A stretch of 64,000 bases of DNA from an uncultured Alphaproteobacteria bacterium (lineage in GTDB: Bacteria > Pseudomonadota > Alphaproteobacteria > UBA8366 > JADFVY01), in the NCBI GenBank assembly GCA_947259105.1, contig CAMYKU010000001.1, forward strand, positions 62,001 to 126,000, read 5' to 3'. Each line of letters opens with the position of its first letter. Within the stretch, counting starts at the first letter, position 1. The notes beneath the pieces are model-generated. The model was given only the letters and a program-made list of their open reading frames with translations, searched no databases and had not been told where the DNA came from. Positions 50,207-59,673 of the stretch are shown in pieces. The position numbers were made by a program, and so were the translations under genes.

Positions 50207-51261
50207 GGCGCATCCCCTGGCTGCGCCGGCAATTCATCGAGCGGCCAGCGCGGCCGCGCCGCGAACTCAAGGCTGTCGGTCAGCCCCAGGCGCAACCGTT
50301 CCAGCCCGGCCCAGGCGATCATCGCGGCGTTATCGGTGCACAGCGTCGCGGGCGGCGCAACGAACTGCATGCCCTGCGCGGCGACGGCGCCGGCCAGCAC
50401 CTCGCGGATCCGGGTATTGGCCGCGACCCCGCCGGCGACGACGAAACGGTCGCCGGCCGGGAATTCCTCGCGAAACCGTGCGATCGCATGGATCGCGCGG
50501 TCGGCCAGCACGTCCGCCACCGCCGCCTGGAACGCGGCCGCCAGATCGGCGGCGCTTTCCGGGTCCGCCTCGCCACCGGGCAGTGCCGCCACCGCATGCC
50601 GCACCGCGGTTTTCAGACCGGAAAACGAGAAGTCGCACCCGGGCCGCCCGGCCATCGGGCGGGGCAGGGTGAACCGCTTCGGATCGCCATGAAGCGCGGC
50701 GGCCTCGACCGCCGGGCCGCCCGGGTAGTCGAGCCGCAGCAGCGCGGCGGTCTTGTCGAAGGCCTCGCCGACCGCGTCATCCACGGTACCACCGTATCGG
50801 CGGTAGAGTCCGACGCCTTCCACGGCCAGAAGCTGGCAGTGTCCGCCGGATACCAGCAGCAGCAGATAGGGAAAATCGATGCCGTCGGTGAGGCGGGCGG
50901 TCAGCGCGTGGCCTTCGAGATGATTCACGGCGACCAGCGGCAGGCCCCGGACCAGCGCAATCGCCTTGGCGGTGGTCAGCCCGACCAGCACGCCCCCGAT
51001 CAGCCCCGGTCCGGCGGTGGCCGCGATACCGTTCAGGTCCTCCCAGCCGCATCGTGCATCCTTCAGCGCCTGAGCGATCAGCCGGTCGATATGGTCGAGG
51101 TGGCTGCGCGCGGCGATCTCCGGCACCACGCCCTGGTAGGGCCGGTGTTCCTCGATCTGCGAGAGCACGATATCGGACAGGATCCGCCTGTCGCCGGCGA
51201 CAACTGCCGCCGCCGTTTCGTCGCAGGAGGTCTCGATACCCAACACGATCATGTCCTGCAT
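50203..51261 (-). CDS. tsaD: tRNA N6-adenosine threonylcarbamoyltransferase TsaD
   Basis: A 352-residue enzyme transferring threonylcarbamoyl to A37 of ANN-decoding tRNAs. The N-terminal ASKHA signature is [16 protein letters not shown]; the metal histidines are in [13 protein letters not shown]; later motifs include [23 protein letters not shown] and [18 protein letters not shown] second ATG at 51252 (MIVLGIETS) is a possible start. It is divergent from hemC with 81 bp between the starts and runs into gpsA. Confidence 0.97.
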   Translation of the reverse strand: MQDMIVLGIETSCDETAAAVVAGDRRILSDIVLSQIEEHRPYQGVVPEIAARSHLDHIDRLIAQALKDARCGWEDLNGIAATAGPGLIGGVLVGLTTAKAIALVRGLPLVAVNHLEGHALTARLTDGIDFPYLLLLVSGGHCQLLAVEGVGLYRRYGGTVDDAVGEAFDKTAALLRLDYPGGPAVEAAALHGDPKRFTLPRPMAGRPGCDFSFSGLKTAVRHAVAALPGGEADPESAADLAAAFQAAVADVLADRAIHAIARFREEFPAGDRFVVAGGVAANTRIREVLAGAVAAQGMQFVAPPATLCTDNAAMIAWAGLERLRLGLTDSLEFAARPRWPLDELPAQPGDAP

Positions 51262-51342
51262 TTACCGGTTGTCGGCATGAACTGCAACGATAGCCGCAAA
51301 ACCACTTCCTTATGTCGGAGCGAACGGGTACACACTGCTGCC

Positions 51343-52266
51343 ATGAAAAAGCCTCCTGTTTCCACCCTAAAGGTTGGCACACGCGGCTCGCCCCTCGCGC
51401 TTGCGCAGGCGCACGAGGTCCGCGACCGTCTCCATGCCCTGCACGCTGGTATTAGGGCGGAAATCGTGGTCATCAATACGACCGGTGACGCGGTGCAGGA
51501 CCGCCGCCTGTCCGAGGTCGGCGGCAAGGGACTGTTCACCAAGGAAATCCAGGAGGCGCTTCTCGACGGGCGCATCGATCTTGCCGTCCATTCGATGAAG
51601 GACGTCGAAACCTGGCTGCCGGACGGCACCGCGATCGCCGCGCTGCTGGAGCGGGAAGACCCGCGGGACGTGTTCATCAGCGGCAAGGCGAAATCGCTGG
51701 ACGAACTTGCGGCCGGCGCGGTGATCGGCACGTCGTCGCTGCGGCGCCAGGCGCAGATCCTGCACCGCCGGCCGGACCTGCGGGTCGAGACGCTGCGCGG
51801 CAACGTGCAGACCCGGCTGCGCAAGCTGGCGGAGGGTGTCGTCGACGCAACGTTGCTGGCGCTCGCCGGGCTCAAGCGGCTCGGCAATGCGGATGTCGCC
51901 ACCGGCTATATCGAGACGGATGTCATCCTTCCCGCGGTGGCGCAGGGTGCGGTCGGCATCGAGATCCGCAAGGGCGACACACCGGTCGAGGAGGCCGTTG
52001 CGGCGCTCAACCACCACCCGACCGCAATCCGGATATCGGCCGAGCGCGCGATGCTGGCGGCGCTGGACGGTTCTTGCCACACCCCGATCGGCGGGCTTGC
52101 CGAACTGCGGGGATCAGAGATTACGCTCACCGGTCTCGTGGCGCTGCCGGACGGAAGCGAATGCCATCGTCTGATGCGATCCGGCCCGGCGGAGGATGCG
52201 GAGGCGCTGGGAACGGCGCTCGGCGAAGAGCTGCGGGCCCGAATGCCGGTGGATTTTTTTGCATAA
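51343..52266 (+). CDS. hemC: Hydroxymethylbilane synthase (porphobilinogen deaminase)
   Basis: A 307-residue heme-pathway enzyme polymerising four porphobilinogens. It begins KVGTRGSPLALAQAHEV; the catalytic Asp lies in AVHSMKDVE, and the dipyrromethane cofactor is attached to Cys245 in LDGSCHTPIGG. GTSSLRRQAQ and RGNVQTRLRKL contain the conserved arginines. The ATG at 51343 is the family start. It leads a four-gene run with hemD, mitofilin and hemY, a conserved alphaproteobacterial order. Confidence 0.97.
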   Translation: MKKPPVSTLKVGTRGSPLALAQAHEVRDRLHALHAGIRAEIVVINTTGDAVQDRRLSEVGGKGLFTKEIQEALLDGRIDLAVHSMKDVETWLPDGTAIAALLEREDPRDVFISGKAKSLDELAAGAVIGTSSLRRQAQILHRRPDLRVETLRGNVQTRLRKLAEGVVDATLLALAGLKRLGNADVATGYIETDVILPAVAQGAVGIEIRKGDTPVEEAVAALNHHPTAIRISAERAMLAALDGSCHTPIGGLAELRGSEITLTGLVALPDGSECHRLMRSGPAEDAEALGTALGEELRARMPVDFFA

Positions 52267-52332
52267 GAGCGACTGTCACGGGTGTATTTTCTAGCTAGGG
52301 GGGCCATCCGCATCGGTGGCAAAGAGTTGGAA

Positions 52333-53040
52333 ATGCGAGCGCTGATTACCCGTCCCGCGGAGGATGCGAGAAGCCTGCAAGCGGAGCTGCGCCGCCGCGG
52401 GATCGCCGTCATGCATGAGCCGATGCTGAGCATCGAGCGGATGACCGATGTCGCGATCGACACGGCGGGTGTACAGGGGTTGCTGTTTACGTCCAGCAAC
52501 GGCGTTCGGGCGTTCGCCCGGCTTTCCGATCAGCGGGAACTGCCTGTGTTCGCGGTGGGCGATGCGACCGCGCGCGAATGCCGGGAGGCCGGATTTTCCA
52601 ACGTGCACAGCGCCTCCGGCGACGTCGATGCCTTGGCCAACTACGTGATCCATCATTGCCAGCCCCTCGACGGCCGGCTGGTCCAGGTTGCCGGCACCGT
52701 CACGGCCGGCGACCTCGCGGGTGCCCTTCGCGCCGCCGGATTCGTCATCGACCGTATACCGATTTACGAGGCGCACACGGCGAAAGCTTTCAGCCCCGGG
52801 ACGCAGACCGCTTTGAAAAACGGGCGGATCGACGCCGTACTGTTTTTCTCTCCCCGCACTGCGTCAACCTTTGTTAGTCTGGCCCAAAGCGTCGGATTGG
52901 AAAACGCATGCCGGAACATCGATGCCTACTGCCTGAGTCCGGCCGTGGCGAAACGCGCCGCGGCGCTGCCGTGGAAGCGGGTCACGATCGCGGCGGAACC
53001 GACCCAGGCGGCACTGCTTGCATCACTGGATTCTACCTGA
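52333..53040 (+). CDS. hemD: Uroporphyrinogen-III synthase
   Basis: A 235-residue protein that closes and inverts ring D of hydroxymethylbilane. HemD is poorly conserved; diagnostic points are ALITRPAEDARSLQAEL, LLFTSSNGVRAFA, VFAVGDATARECREAGF, the hinge, then FFSPRTASTFVSL and YCLSPAVAKRA. Position directly after hemC supports the call. I take the ATG at 52333; the ATG at 52282 would add a non-conserved leader. It is followed 21 bp later by the mitofilin-type gene. Confidence 0.93.
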   Translation: MRALITRPAEDARSLQAELRRRGIAVMHEPMLSIERMTDVAIDTAGVQGLLFTSSNGVRAFARLSDQRELPVFAVGDATARECREAGFSNVHSASGDVDALANYVIHHCQPLDGRLVQVAGTVTAGDLAGALRAAGFVIDRIPIYEAHTAKAFSPGTQTALKNGRIDAVLFFSPRTASTFVSLAQSVGLENACRNIDAYCLSPAVAKRAAALPWKRVTIAAEPTQAALLASLDST

Positions 53041-53061
53041 GCACAGACTGAACGGACGGAA

Positions 53062-54615
53062 ATGACGACTGAAGCAGCGCCCTCCAGCGGCCGCCCCTCG
53101 ATTTCGGACAATGAGATTATCAAGCGGTTCGGCGGAATTCGGCCGATGGCAACCAAACTCGGCGTGGCCGTGACGACGATCCAGGGGTGGAAGGAACGCG
53201 GGCATATTCCGGCCGGTCGCTGGCAGCAGATTGCCGTGGCCGCCGAGGCACACGGAATCGATCTCGGCGCCGGGGCCCCCGCGGCAGCTAAAGCTGCGGC
53301 GATGCCGGAGGCGTCGCCGGAGACATCCTTAGCGCCGGAAAGGCCCCAGCCTCCCGAGCCAGTGCGCGAACAGAGGGAACCCCGGGCAGCGCCGCCGCCG
53401 GGGCCTGGCGAGAAAAAAGCGGCTCCCGCAGCGCCAGCCGCAGGGAAGGAACCACAGCCGCCGGCGGGCCCGTCCGACAAAGGCAAGCCGGGCGGGAAAT
53501 CCGGTGCCGGCGTGGCGTGGCTGGCCGTGGCTCTGGCCGTTGCACTGGCCGCCGGGCTGCTGACCCGCCCGTACTGGGAGCCCGTCATCCACCGCACCCT
53601 CCCGGTCGGTGCGGGCGGGTCCGATTCCGCCGCGATCGGAAGGATTGCAGCGGATTTGGCGAAGATAGAGGAAACTATCGGCGAGCTGGATCGTGACGTC
53701 CGGACCCGCGACGATGCGATGGCCGGACGTATCGGCGCCCTCGAGGCCGGCGGGGGCGAGACCGGGCAGGCCTTTGCCAGCCGGCTTGCCGATCTGGAAA
53801 CGCAAATGGCCGGTTTTTCGCAATCCCTGGCGACGGTGTCAGGCAGTCTGTCGCGCATGGAAGAGCGGCTCGCCGCGCTCGAACAACTGCAGCCCGAACT
53901 TGGCAAGATCGGCGCCCGGCTTGACGACCTGCAATCCGCGATTGCCGCCCGCGATGAGAGTTTCCGGGCGCAGGATACGGTATTCACGAATGGGCTCTCG
54001 GCTGTTGGATCGGCGGTCGCCGACCTCGAGGCGCGGCTGTCCGAGCTGGAAGCCCGGCCGATTCAGACGGGAGAGAAGATCGCCGCCCTTGCGCTTGCGA
54101 TCGGACAGCTCGAGGCGGCGTTCAACAGCGGCAGACCATACCGGTCGTCGCTGGAGAGGCTCTATGCGCTGGGCCGCGACGATCCTCTGATAACCGACGG
54201 TGACGCGATGGTCGCTCTCGCGTCGTGGGCCGACGACGGCATTCCGGACCGGCTGGCGCTGCATCGCCGCTTCGTGGAAATCACGCCGCAGATCGACCGC
54301 GCGCTGGCCGGTACGGAACAGGACAGTTGGCTGGACAAAGTCTGGAACAGCGTGAAAGGGCTCGTCACAATCCGCAGGATCGACGGGGAGGGGGACCTTT
54401 CGCCGGTCAGTCGTGCGGAGATCGCCGTGGAGCGAGGCGATCTCGCCGCCGCTGCCGCTGCCTTCGAGGAGGCCGGATCCCTCGGCCCGGAAGGCGACGG
54501 GTGGCTTACTCAGGTGCAGTCGCGGCTTGCGGCGGAGCGGGAAATCGAAGCGCTTTACGGCCTGGTGATCGCACCATTGGCCGGGACGGCCGGAGCAGGG
54601 GCCAACACGCAATGA
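53062..54615 (+). CDS. Mitofilin (Mic60)-like membrane protein with N-terminal DNA-binding-like domain
   Basis: A 517-residue protein. Residues 14-68 (NEIIKRFGGIRPMATKLG, VTTIQGWKERGHIPAGRW) resemble a small helix-turn-helix domain of the carph-isopro/YdaS kind. A Pro/Ala-rich linker (70-148) leads to one membrane helix (150-168), then long coiled-coil segments and a C-terminal helical domain like that of bacterial mitofilin (COG4223), the alphaproteobacterial ancestor of Mic60 of mitochondrial cristae. The N-terminus should face the cytoplasm and the coiled coil the periplasm. hemD and hemY flank it, as usual for this family; hemY overlaps its stop (ATGA). Confidence 0.85.
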   Translation: MTTEAAPSSGRPSISDNEIIKRFGGIRPMATKLGVAVTTIQGWKERGHIPAGRWQQIAVAAEAHGIDLGAGAPAAAKAAAMPEASPETSLAPERPQPPEPVREQREPRAAPPPGPGEKKAAPAAPAAGKEPQPPAGPSDKGKPGGKSGAGVAWLAVALAVALAAGLLTRPYWEPVIHRTLPVGAGGSDSAAIGRIAADLAKIEETIGELDRDVRTRDDAMAGRIGALEAGGGETGQAFASRLADLETQMAGFSQSLATVSGSLSRMEERLAALEQLQPELGKIGARLDDLQSAIAARDESFRAQDTVFTNGLSAVGSAVADLEARLSELEARPIQTGEKIAALALAIGQLEAAFNSGRPYRSSLERLYALGRDDPLITDGDAMVALASWADDGIPDRLALHRRFVEITPQIDRALAGTEQDSWLDKVWNSVKGLVTIRRIDGEGDLSPVSRAEIAVERGDLAAAAAAFEEAGSLGPEGDGWLTQVQSRLAAEREIEALYGLVIAPLAGTAGAGANTQ

Positions 54616-56009
54616 CCCGCGCGATGCTCCTGTTCGCGCAGATTGTGGTCCTCGTGGCGGCGGCGGTCGCACTCGCCTGGCGCCCGGGCCGCGTGGCGAT
54701 CGAGTGGGGCGCGTGGCGGGTCGATGCATCCGTCGGATTCCTGGCGTTCGTCGTGGCGGTGATTATCGTGGTTGCGGTCGTGATTTCACGGTTCTGGGGC
54801 GCGATCCGCCGCGCACCCGGGCATTTCCTGGAGTCGCGCCGCATGAGCCGCCGACAGCGCGGTTACAAGGCGCTGACACAGGGTATGGTGGCGGTGGCCG
54901 CCGGCGACGTGCAGGAGGCGCGCCGGGCAGCCCGCAAGGCGGATGCCCTGCTGGACGAACCGCCGCTGACCATGCTGTTGTCGGCGCAAGCGGCGCAGCT
55001 CGGCGGCGAGGAGACCGCCGCCCGGCGCTATTTCGAAGCGATGCTGGACCACCCGGATACCGCATTCCTTGGGGTCCGCGGGCTGCTGATGCAGGCGATA
55101 AAGGGGGGCGACAAGGCGGAAGCGCTGCTCCTCGCCGAACGCGCCTACAAACTGCGCCCCGAGACGGAGTGGGTCGTCGACCAGTTGTTCGAGCTCCAGG
55201 TCGAGTCCGCCCTGTGGAGCGAGGCGAACGAAACCATCGCTACGGCGATCCGCCGCAAGACCCTGCCGGCTGCCAACGCCCGCCGCCGCCGCGCCGCTGT
55301 GCTGGTGGAGCACAGCCGGCTCGCCGAGGCCGAGGGGGACCTCGATACGGCGCTCAGCCGGGCCCGCGAAGCGCACGACCTGGATCCGGGGCTGGTTCCC
55401 GCCACACTCGCTCTTGCGCGGCTGTTCAGGGCCAGGGACCGCGCTGCGCGGGCGGTGCGACTGATCGAAGAGGCATGGGCCCGGGGACCGACCCCCGAAC
55501 TGGCATCCGCCTATGGCGCCCTGATTGAGGATGCCGATCCACTCGCCCGGGTAAAGCGCTTCCAGCGGCTGTTCAGTTTCCGGCCCGACCATCGGGAAAG
55601 CCACATCGCGCTTGCCGAAGCGTCGCTCGCGGCGCGCCTGTGGGGCGAGGCGCGCAAGCATCTCGCCGGCGCCGCGGGGACTGCGCCAACCGCGCGCGTC
55701 TGCCGTCTGATGGCCGAGCTGGAGGAGCTGGAGAGCGGTGACATGGCGGCATCCCGGCAATGGCTTGCGCGGGCCACCACGGCCGTGCCCGACGAGGCCT
55801 GGGTGTGCAGCGATTGCGGCGCCGTTGCCGGGTCGTGGAGTGCGCTGTGCGGCAACTGCAATGCATTCGGTTCGCTCGCCTGGCAGCTACCGCCGCGCGC
55901 GATGCGGTTGCCTGCGCCGGCGTCGGCGCCGAAGCGCGGCAATCCGCCGGAACGCAAGGCGGCCCTACCCCCGAAACAGGGTGGCGCCAAGCCCCCGGCA
56001 CCGGCGTGA
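54612..56009 (+). CDS. hemY: HemY-type TPR membrane protein with C-terminal zinc ribbon
   Basis: A 465-residue inner-membrane protein. Two N-terminal helices (LLFAQIVVLVAAAVALAW; SVGFLAFVVAVIIVVAVVIS) form the HemY_N domain, then TPR helices fill residues 80-390. Near the end, C399-S-D-C402 and C413-G-N-C416 form a rubredoxin-like zinc ribbon comparable with LapB and RadA, followed by a basic, Pro-rich tail. This HemY is not protoporphyrinogen oxidase; its role in tetrapyrrole synthesis is indirect. ATG at 54612 overlaps the mitofilin stop. Confidence 0.9.
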   Translation: MTRAMLLFAQIVVLVAAAVALAWRPGRVAIEWGAWRVDASVGFLAFVVAVIIVVAVVISRFWGAIRRAPGHFLESRRMSRRQRGYKALTQGMVAVAAGDVQEARRAARKADALLDEPPLTMLLSAQAAQLGGEETAARRYFEAMLDHPDTAFLGVRGLLMQAIKGGDKAEALLLAERAYKLRPETEWVVDQLFELQVESALWSEANETIATAIRRKTLPAANARRRRAAVLVEHSRLAEAEGDLDTALSRAREAHDLDPGLVPATLALARLFRARDRAARAVRLIEEAWARGPTPELASAYGALIEDADPLARVKRFQRLFSFRPDHRESHIALAEASLAARLWGEARKHLAGAAGTAPTARVCRLMAELEELESGDMAASRQWLARATTAVPDEAWVCSDCGAVAGSWSALCGNCNAFGSLAWQLPPRAMRLPAPASAPKRGNPPERKAALPPKQGGAKPPAPA

Positions 56010-56071
56010 ATAACGCATGCCGGCCCTGGCCGGCCGCGTGTGCAGGCACACACATACGGCCACGGGATAGC

Positions 56072-56099
56072 TTGCACTCACCCACGCTTGGCCTTATGT
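56072..56099 (+). promoter_or_regulatory. Sigma-70 promoter for tRNA-Thr
   Basis: TTGCAC (56072-56077), 16 bp, TTATGT (56094-56099), putting the transcript start just ahead of the tRNA at 56114. Confidence 0.5.
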
Positions 56100-56113
56100 T
56101 CCGGTCGCTCCAT

Positions 56114-56188
<75 letters not shown>

Positions 56189-56359
56189 TTTTCCCTTTTT
56201 TTCGAATGGTTTCGCATATCCGCGCCGGCCCTGTGGCCGGTGCCGCGGGCACGGGCCGGGACTGCGACAGAAAGATTAGTTTCAATTCGTTGAAAACCGG
56301 CGCATATTAGCAACTCCTGTAAGTACCACCAGTTAGCGCGGAGGAGACGTTCTTCGGGC

Positions 56360-57895
56360 ATGGAGCACGATACCGACGGAACTCTCCTCCGGACGGCCCG
56401 TTCGGCGCTTGTCACGGGGCAGGGCGCGCTGAACAAGGGCTGGCACGGTCTTTTCACCATACCCTTCCGGGCGTGGCTCACCTATCTTATGGCGCGGCGC
56501 TGGTTGTTCATCGCCTTTGCGGTGGGCGCGGTCATGCTGCACTTGCCGGTGCCCGAAGGGCTGACGCCGGAAGGGATGATCGTTCTGTCCATGTCGGTCA
56601 TGGCGACGATCCTGTTCGTGACCGAGCCCGTGCCGCTGCCGACCGTCGCGCTGCTGCTGGTCGTCGGCGAGGTCCTGCTGCTTGGACGCGCTTCGTCCGA
56701 TGTCGCCCGCAGCCTGATGAGCGACTCCGTGCTGTTCATCATGGGTTCCCTGATGATCGCGGTTGCGGTGGTCAAACAGAAGCTCGACCGCCGGCTGGCC
56801 TTCCTGATCGTGCGCTTTACCGGGACGCGGACCGCCAATGTCTGCATGGGAATTACCCTGGTCTCGGGCGTGCTGGCCTCATTCGTCGGCGAGCACACGG
56901 TCGCAGCCATGATGCTGCCCGTCGGCGTGACGTTGATCCGGCTGACCTCGGACGACCCGGCGCAGGTCCGCCGTCTTGCGGCGGTGCTGCTGTTTTCGAT
57001 CAGTTACGGCGCGTCGATCGCCGGTGTCGGCACGCCGTCCGGCGGCGCGCGCAACGCGATCATGATCGGTTACTGGCATCAGTTCTTTTACAATGTCGAC
57101 GATCCGGCGACCTGGAAATACGCCGTCGACTATATGCGGTGGATGATGTTCGCCTATCCGCTGTTCCTCATCCAGGTGCCCTTCGTCACGGCCGTCCTGT
57201 TCATTACCTTCAAGCCGAAACAGAAGAATATCGCCCGCGCCGTGGTTCGCCTTCGCGCCCAGCTTGCCGACCAGGGCTCGATGAAGATTTCGGACTGGTC
57301 GACGATCGCCATCTTCGTGGTGGTCTTGATACTTTGGATCTTCGCGTCCGACAGCATCGGCCTTGGTATCGTTGCCATACTCGGGGCCGCGGCATTCCTG
57401 GTGGTGGGGCTGGTCGGCTGGGAGGAAATCAACAACGGCGTCAACTGGGGCGTCATCCTTCTCTATGCTGCGGTCATCTCGCTCGGCATACAGATGAAGG
57501 AAACCGGCGCTGCGCTGTGGATCGCGGAGAGTTTCCTGGCCTTGCTGCAGCCGTTGGGCGCAGATCATGGCTTCGGTCTCTGGGCCGCCGTGCTGGCGCT
57601 GACCACGGCAGTTACCAACACCATGTCGAATGGCGCCGCGGTGGCGGTGCTAGGGCCCATCGTGCTGAAGCTGGCTGTGGCCGCCGGCGAGGATCCGCTG
57701 GTGCTCGGGTTCCTGACGGCGGTTGGGTCCGCCTTCGCCTATCTGACGGTTGTCGGCACGCCAGCGTGCACTATCGTCTATGCGTCGGGATATCTCAAGA
57801 CGACCGATTTTTTGAGGGCGGGCTGGAAAATGGTTATTATTTCGACCATCATTACATTGTTCGCGGCCTCGATGTACTGGCCGCTGCTGCTGTAA
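56360..57895 (+). CDS. SLC13/DASS family anion permease
   Basis: A 511-residue membrane protein with about eleven helices. Features of the divalent-anion:Na+ symporter family are PEGLTPEGMIVLSMSVMATILFVTEPVPLP, SFVGEHTVAAMMLPVGVTLI, the first re-entrant region SIAGVGTPSGGARNAIM, and the second VTNTMSNGAAVAVLGPI (an SNT-like Na+ motif). Substrates of the family are dicarboxylates, citrate, sulfate or phosphate; none can be assigned. The universal stress gene begins 23 bp after its stop, suggesting joint expression and perhaps regulation. GGAGGAG lies 13 nt before the ATG. Confidence 0.9.
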   Translation: MEHDTDGTLLRTARSALVTGQGALNKGWHGLFTIPFRAWLTYLMARRWLFIAFAVGAVMLHLPVPEGLTPEGMIVLSMSVMATILFVTEPVPLPTVALLLVVGEVLLLGRASSDVARSLMSDSVLFIMGSLMIAVAVVKQKLDRRLAFLIVRFTGTRTANVCMGITLVSGVLASFVGEHTVAAMMLPVGVTLIRLTSDDPAQVRRLAAVLLFSISYGASIAGVGTPSGGARNAIMIGYWHQFFYNVDDPATWKYAVDYMRWMMFAYPLFLIQVPFVTAVLFITFKPKQKNIARAVVRLRAQLADQGSMKISDWSTIAIFVVVLILWIFASDSIGLGIVAILGAAAFLVVGLVGWEEINNGVNWGVILLYAAVISLGIQMKETGAALWIAESFLALLQPLGADHGFGLWAAVLALTTAVTNTMSNGAAVAVLGPIVLKLAVAAGEDPLVLGFLTAVGSAFAYLTVVGTPACTIVYASGYLKTTDFLRAGWKMVIISTIITLFAASMYWPLLL

Positions 57896-57918
57896 GCGCG
57901 CAGGGGGGCGTCACGGGA

Positions 57919-58863
57919 ATGGACCGACCGGACGAAAAACGGTTCCGCATCCTGGTCTGTATCGATGGCTCGGATGAGTGCTACAGGGGCCTGCGCTATG
58001 CCGCACGGCTTGGTGGCGGCGTCGACGCCGACATCTGCCTGCTGTTCGTGCGGCCGGTCGACCAGGGACTCCGGTCCGGCGGCCTGGAAGCGCGGGTGGT
58101 GCGCGAGAACCTGCTGGAGTGGGGGCTGGAGCTGCCCGGCACCAAGCATCTCTTGAAGGGGCAGGAAATCCTCACCGAGCTGGGATTGATGAGCGATGAC
58201 TGGGCGCAGCAGACCGTGCACGTGGACAAGCAGGGCGACCCGCTGGGCGACAATTCGATCGTATATACCAGTAGCAACGGCAAGAAGGTCACGCTCAAGC
58301 TGGAAGTGGCGCCGGATATCGTCGGCGGCATCCTCGAGGAGGCTGAGGGCGGCGGGTACGACCTGCTGATCATCGGCGCTTCGGAACGTTGGCAGACCAG
58401 TATCATCAAGACGATCTGGGACCCGGCCGTGGCACAGAAGGTGGTCGCCCGCGCGCCCTGCTCGGTGATCGTCGCGCGCGAGCTGGAGCAGGGCCGCGGC
58501 CATCTGATCTGCACGGATGGGACCGAGAACGCCATCGATATCGCACGCAAGGACGCGATCCTGGCCAGTCGCTGCGACTGCCCGATTTCCCTGATTACGG
58601 TGGTTCCGGAGTCCGCCAACGAGGCGGAGGGCGCCGACATACTCTTGCGGACGCGCCAGGCGATCGAGGAAGAGGGTCCGGAGGTCGTCGACTCGCTGCT
58701 GAAGACCGGACAGCCCGTCGAGGAAATCGTCCGGGCCGGCGCCAAATATTCGGTCATCGTGATCGGCCGTTCCAACAAGCGCCGCAAATGGTGGCTGTTC
58801 GAGACCGACATCGCATACCAGATCCTGGAGCGGGCCGAAAACTCGGTCATGATCGTCAAGTAA
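57919..58863 (+). CDS. Tandem universal stress protein (Usp)
   Basis: A 314-residue protein with two Usp folds. The first opens RILVCIDGSDECYRGLRYAARLG and closes DLLIIGASERWQTSIIKTIW...VVARAPCSVIVARE; the second (GHLICTDGTENAIDIARKDAILASRCDCPISLITVV ... YSVIVIGRSNKRRKWWLFETDIAYQILERAENSVMIV) completes the pair. An extra segment (residues 55-110) interrupts domain 1. The G-2x-G-9x-G(S/T) ATP-binding motif is only partly preserved (GASERWQTSIIKTIW). It sits 23 bp after the SLC13 permease, a linkage that suggests it senses nucleotide or metabolic state for the transporter. Confidence 0.88.
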   Translation: MDRPDEKRFRILVCIDGSDECYRGLRYAARLGGGVDADICLLFVRPVDQGLRSGGLEARVVRENLLEWGLELPGTKHLLKGQEILTELGLMSDDWAQQTVHVDKQGDPLGDNSIVYTSSNGKKVTLKLEVAPDIVGGILEEAEGGGYDLLIIGASERWQTSIIKTIWDPAVAQKVVARAPCSVIVARELEQGRGHLICTDGTENAIDIARKDAILASRCDCPISLITVVPESANEAEGADILLRTRQAIEEEGPEVVDSLLKTGQPVEEIVRAGAKYSVIVIGRSNKRRKWWLFETDIAYQILERAENSVMIVK

Positions 58864-58866
58864 ACC

Positions 58867-59673
58867 TTACGGCGGCGAAAGTGTGAAGAGCCGGCCGAAT
58901 TGCGGCTGGAGATCGTAGATTCCGGCTAGCCGCAGGCTGTGCCAGGCCATGGCATGATTGCTGGACGTCACGGGTTTGCCCAGTTCCTCCTCGACCTCGC
59001 GCACGACCGTGGCCAGCCGGATGCCGGTGCAGGACACGAACACGGCGTCGACGCCGCTCACGCGGCCAAGCTCGACGGCGGCCGAACGAATCGATTCGAG
59101 ATCGATCCGGGCGGCGACGTTGTCGTTCTCCTCGTTGAACGACCCGAATACGGAAACGCGGTAGCCACGCGCCTCGATATAGCTGCGAACCTGCTGGTTG
59201 ACGTCGTCCCGGTAGGGCGTCAGCACCGCGATATTGCGCGCGCCGAACGCATTGAACGCGGCAAATGCCGCCGTGACCGGTGTGGTGCAGGCAACGCCGG
59301 GCCGGGCTTCGCGGATGCGGTCGAATACGGTCTGCTCACCCAGCACCATACTGGCCGAAGTGCAGCCATAGGCGACCACGTCGAGCCCCATGCCGGGGAG
59401 AATCAGGTCGGTGGTCGGCGCGATGCGGGACTCCATGGCGGCGAGCGTTTCCGGCGTGATCGACGGATCGTTGCGGATTCGCGCCACGTAGAAGGCGACC
59501 CCGGGCATATCGATGATCTGGCGGAATTCGTGCTCGATCGTGTGGTCCGAGGCCAGAACGATGACGCCGATCCGCGCGCGTTCGGCAACGCCCCCGTCGA
59601 GCCGGAAGGGCATGCCGGTCCGATTGACGACACCGCTCCCGTTCTTGGGGTCGGCATCCGCTGCATCTGCCAT
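58867..59673 (-). CDS. Maleate isomerase / Asp-Glu racemase superfamily enzyme
   Basis: A 268-residue two-Cys enzyme of the Asp/Glu racemase superfamily. The catalytic cysteines are Cys104 (VVAYGCTSASMVLG) and Cys215 (VFVSCTGIRL), and PVTSSNHAMAWHSLRLAG near the end is typical of the maleate cis-trans isomerase/arylmalonate decarboxylase branch. The substrate is not known. I chose the ATG at 59673, preceded by an AGGAAGGACGGAG ribosome site; the frame stays open to 60144, but that sequence has no coding character. It stands alone: the Usp gene converges with 3 bp between the ends. Confidence 0.88.
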   Translation of the reverse strand: MADAADADPKNGSGVVNRTGMPFRLDGGVAERARIGVIVLASDHTIEHEFRQIIDMPGVAFYVARIRNDPSITPETLAAMESRIAPTTDLILPGMGLDVVAYGCTSASMVLGEQTVFDRIREARPGVACTTPVTAAFAAFNAFGARNIAVLTPYRDDVNQQVRSYIEARGYRVSVFGSFNEENDNVAARIDLESIRSAAVELGRVSGVDAVFVSCTGIRLATVVREVEEELGKPVTSSNHAMAWHSLRLAGIYDLQPQFGRLFTLSPP

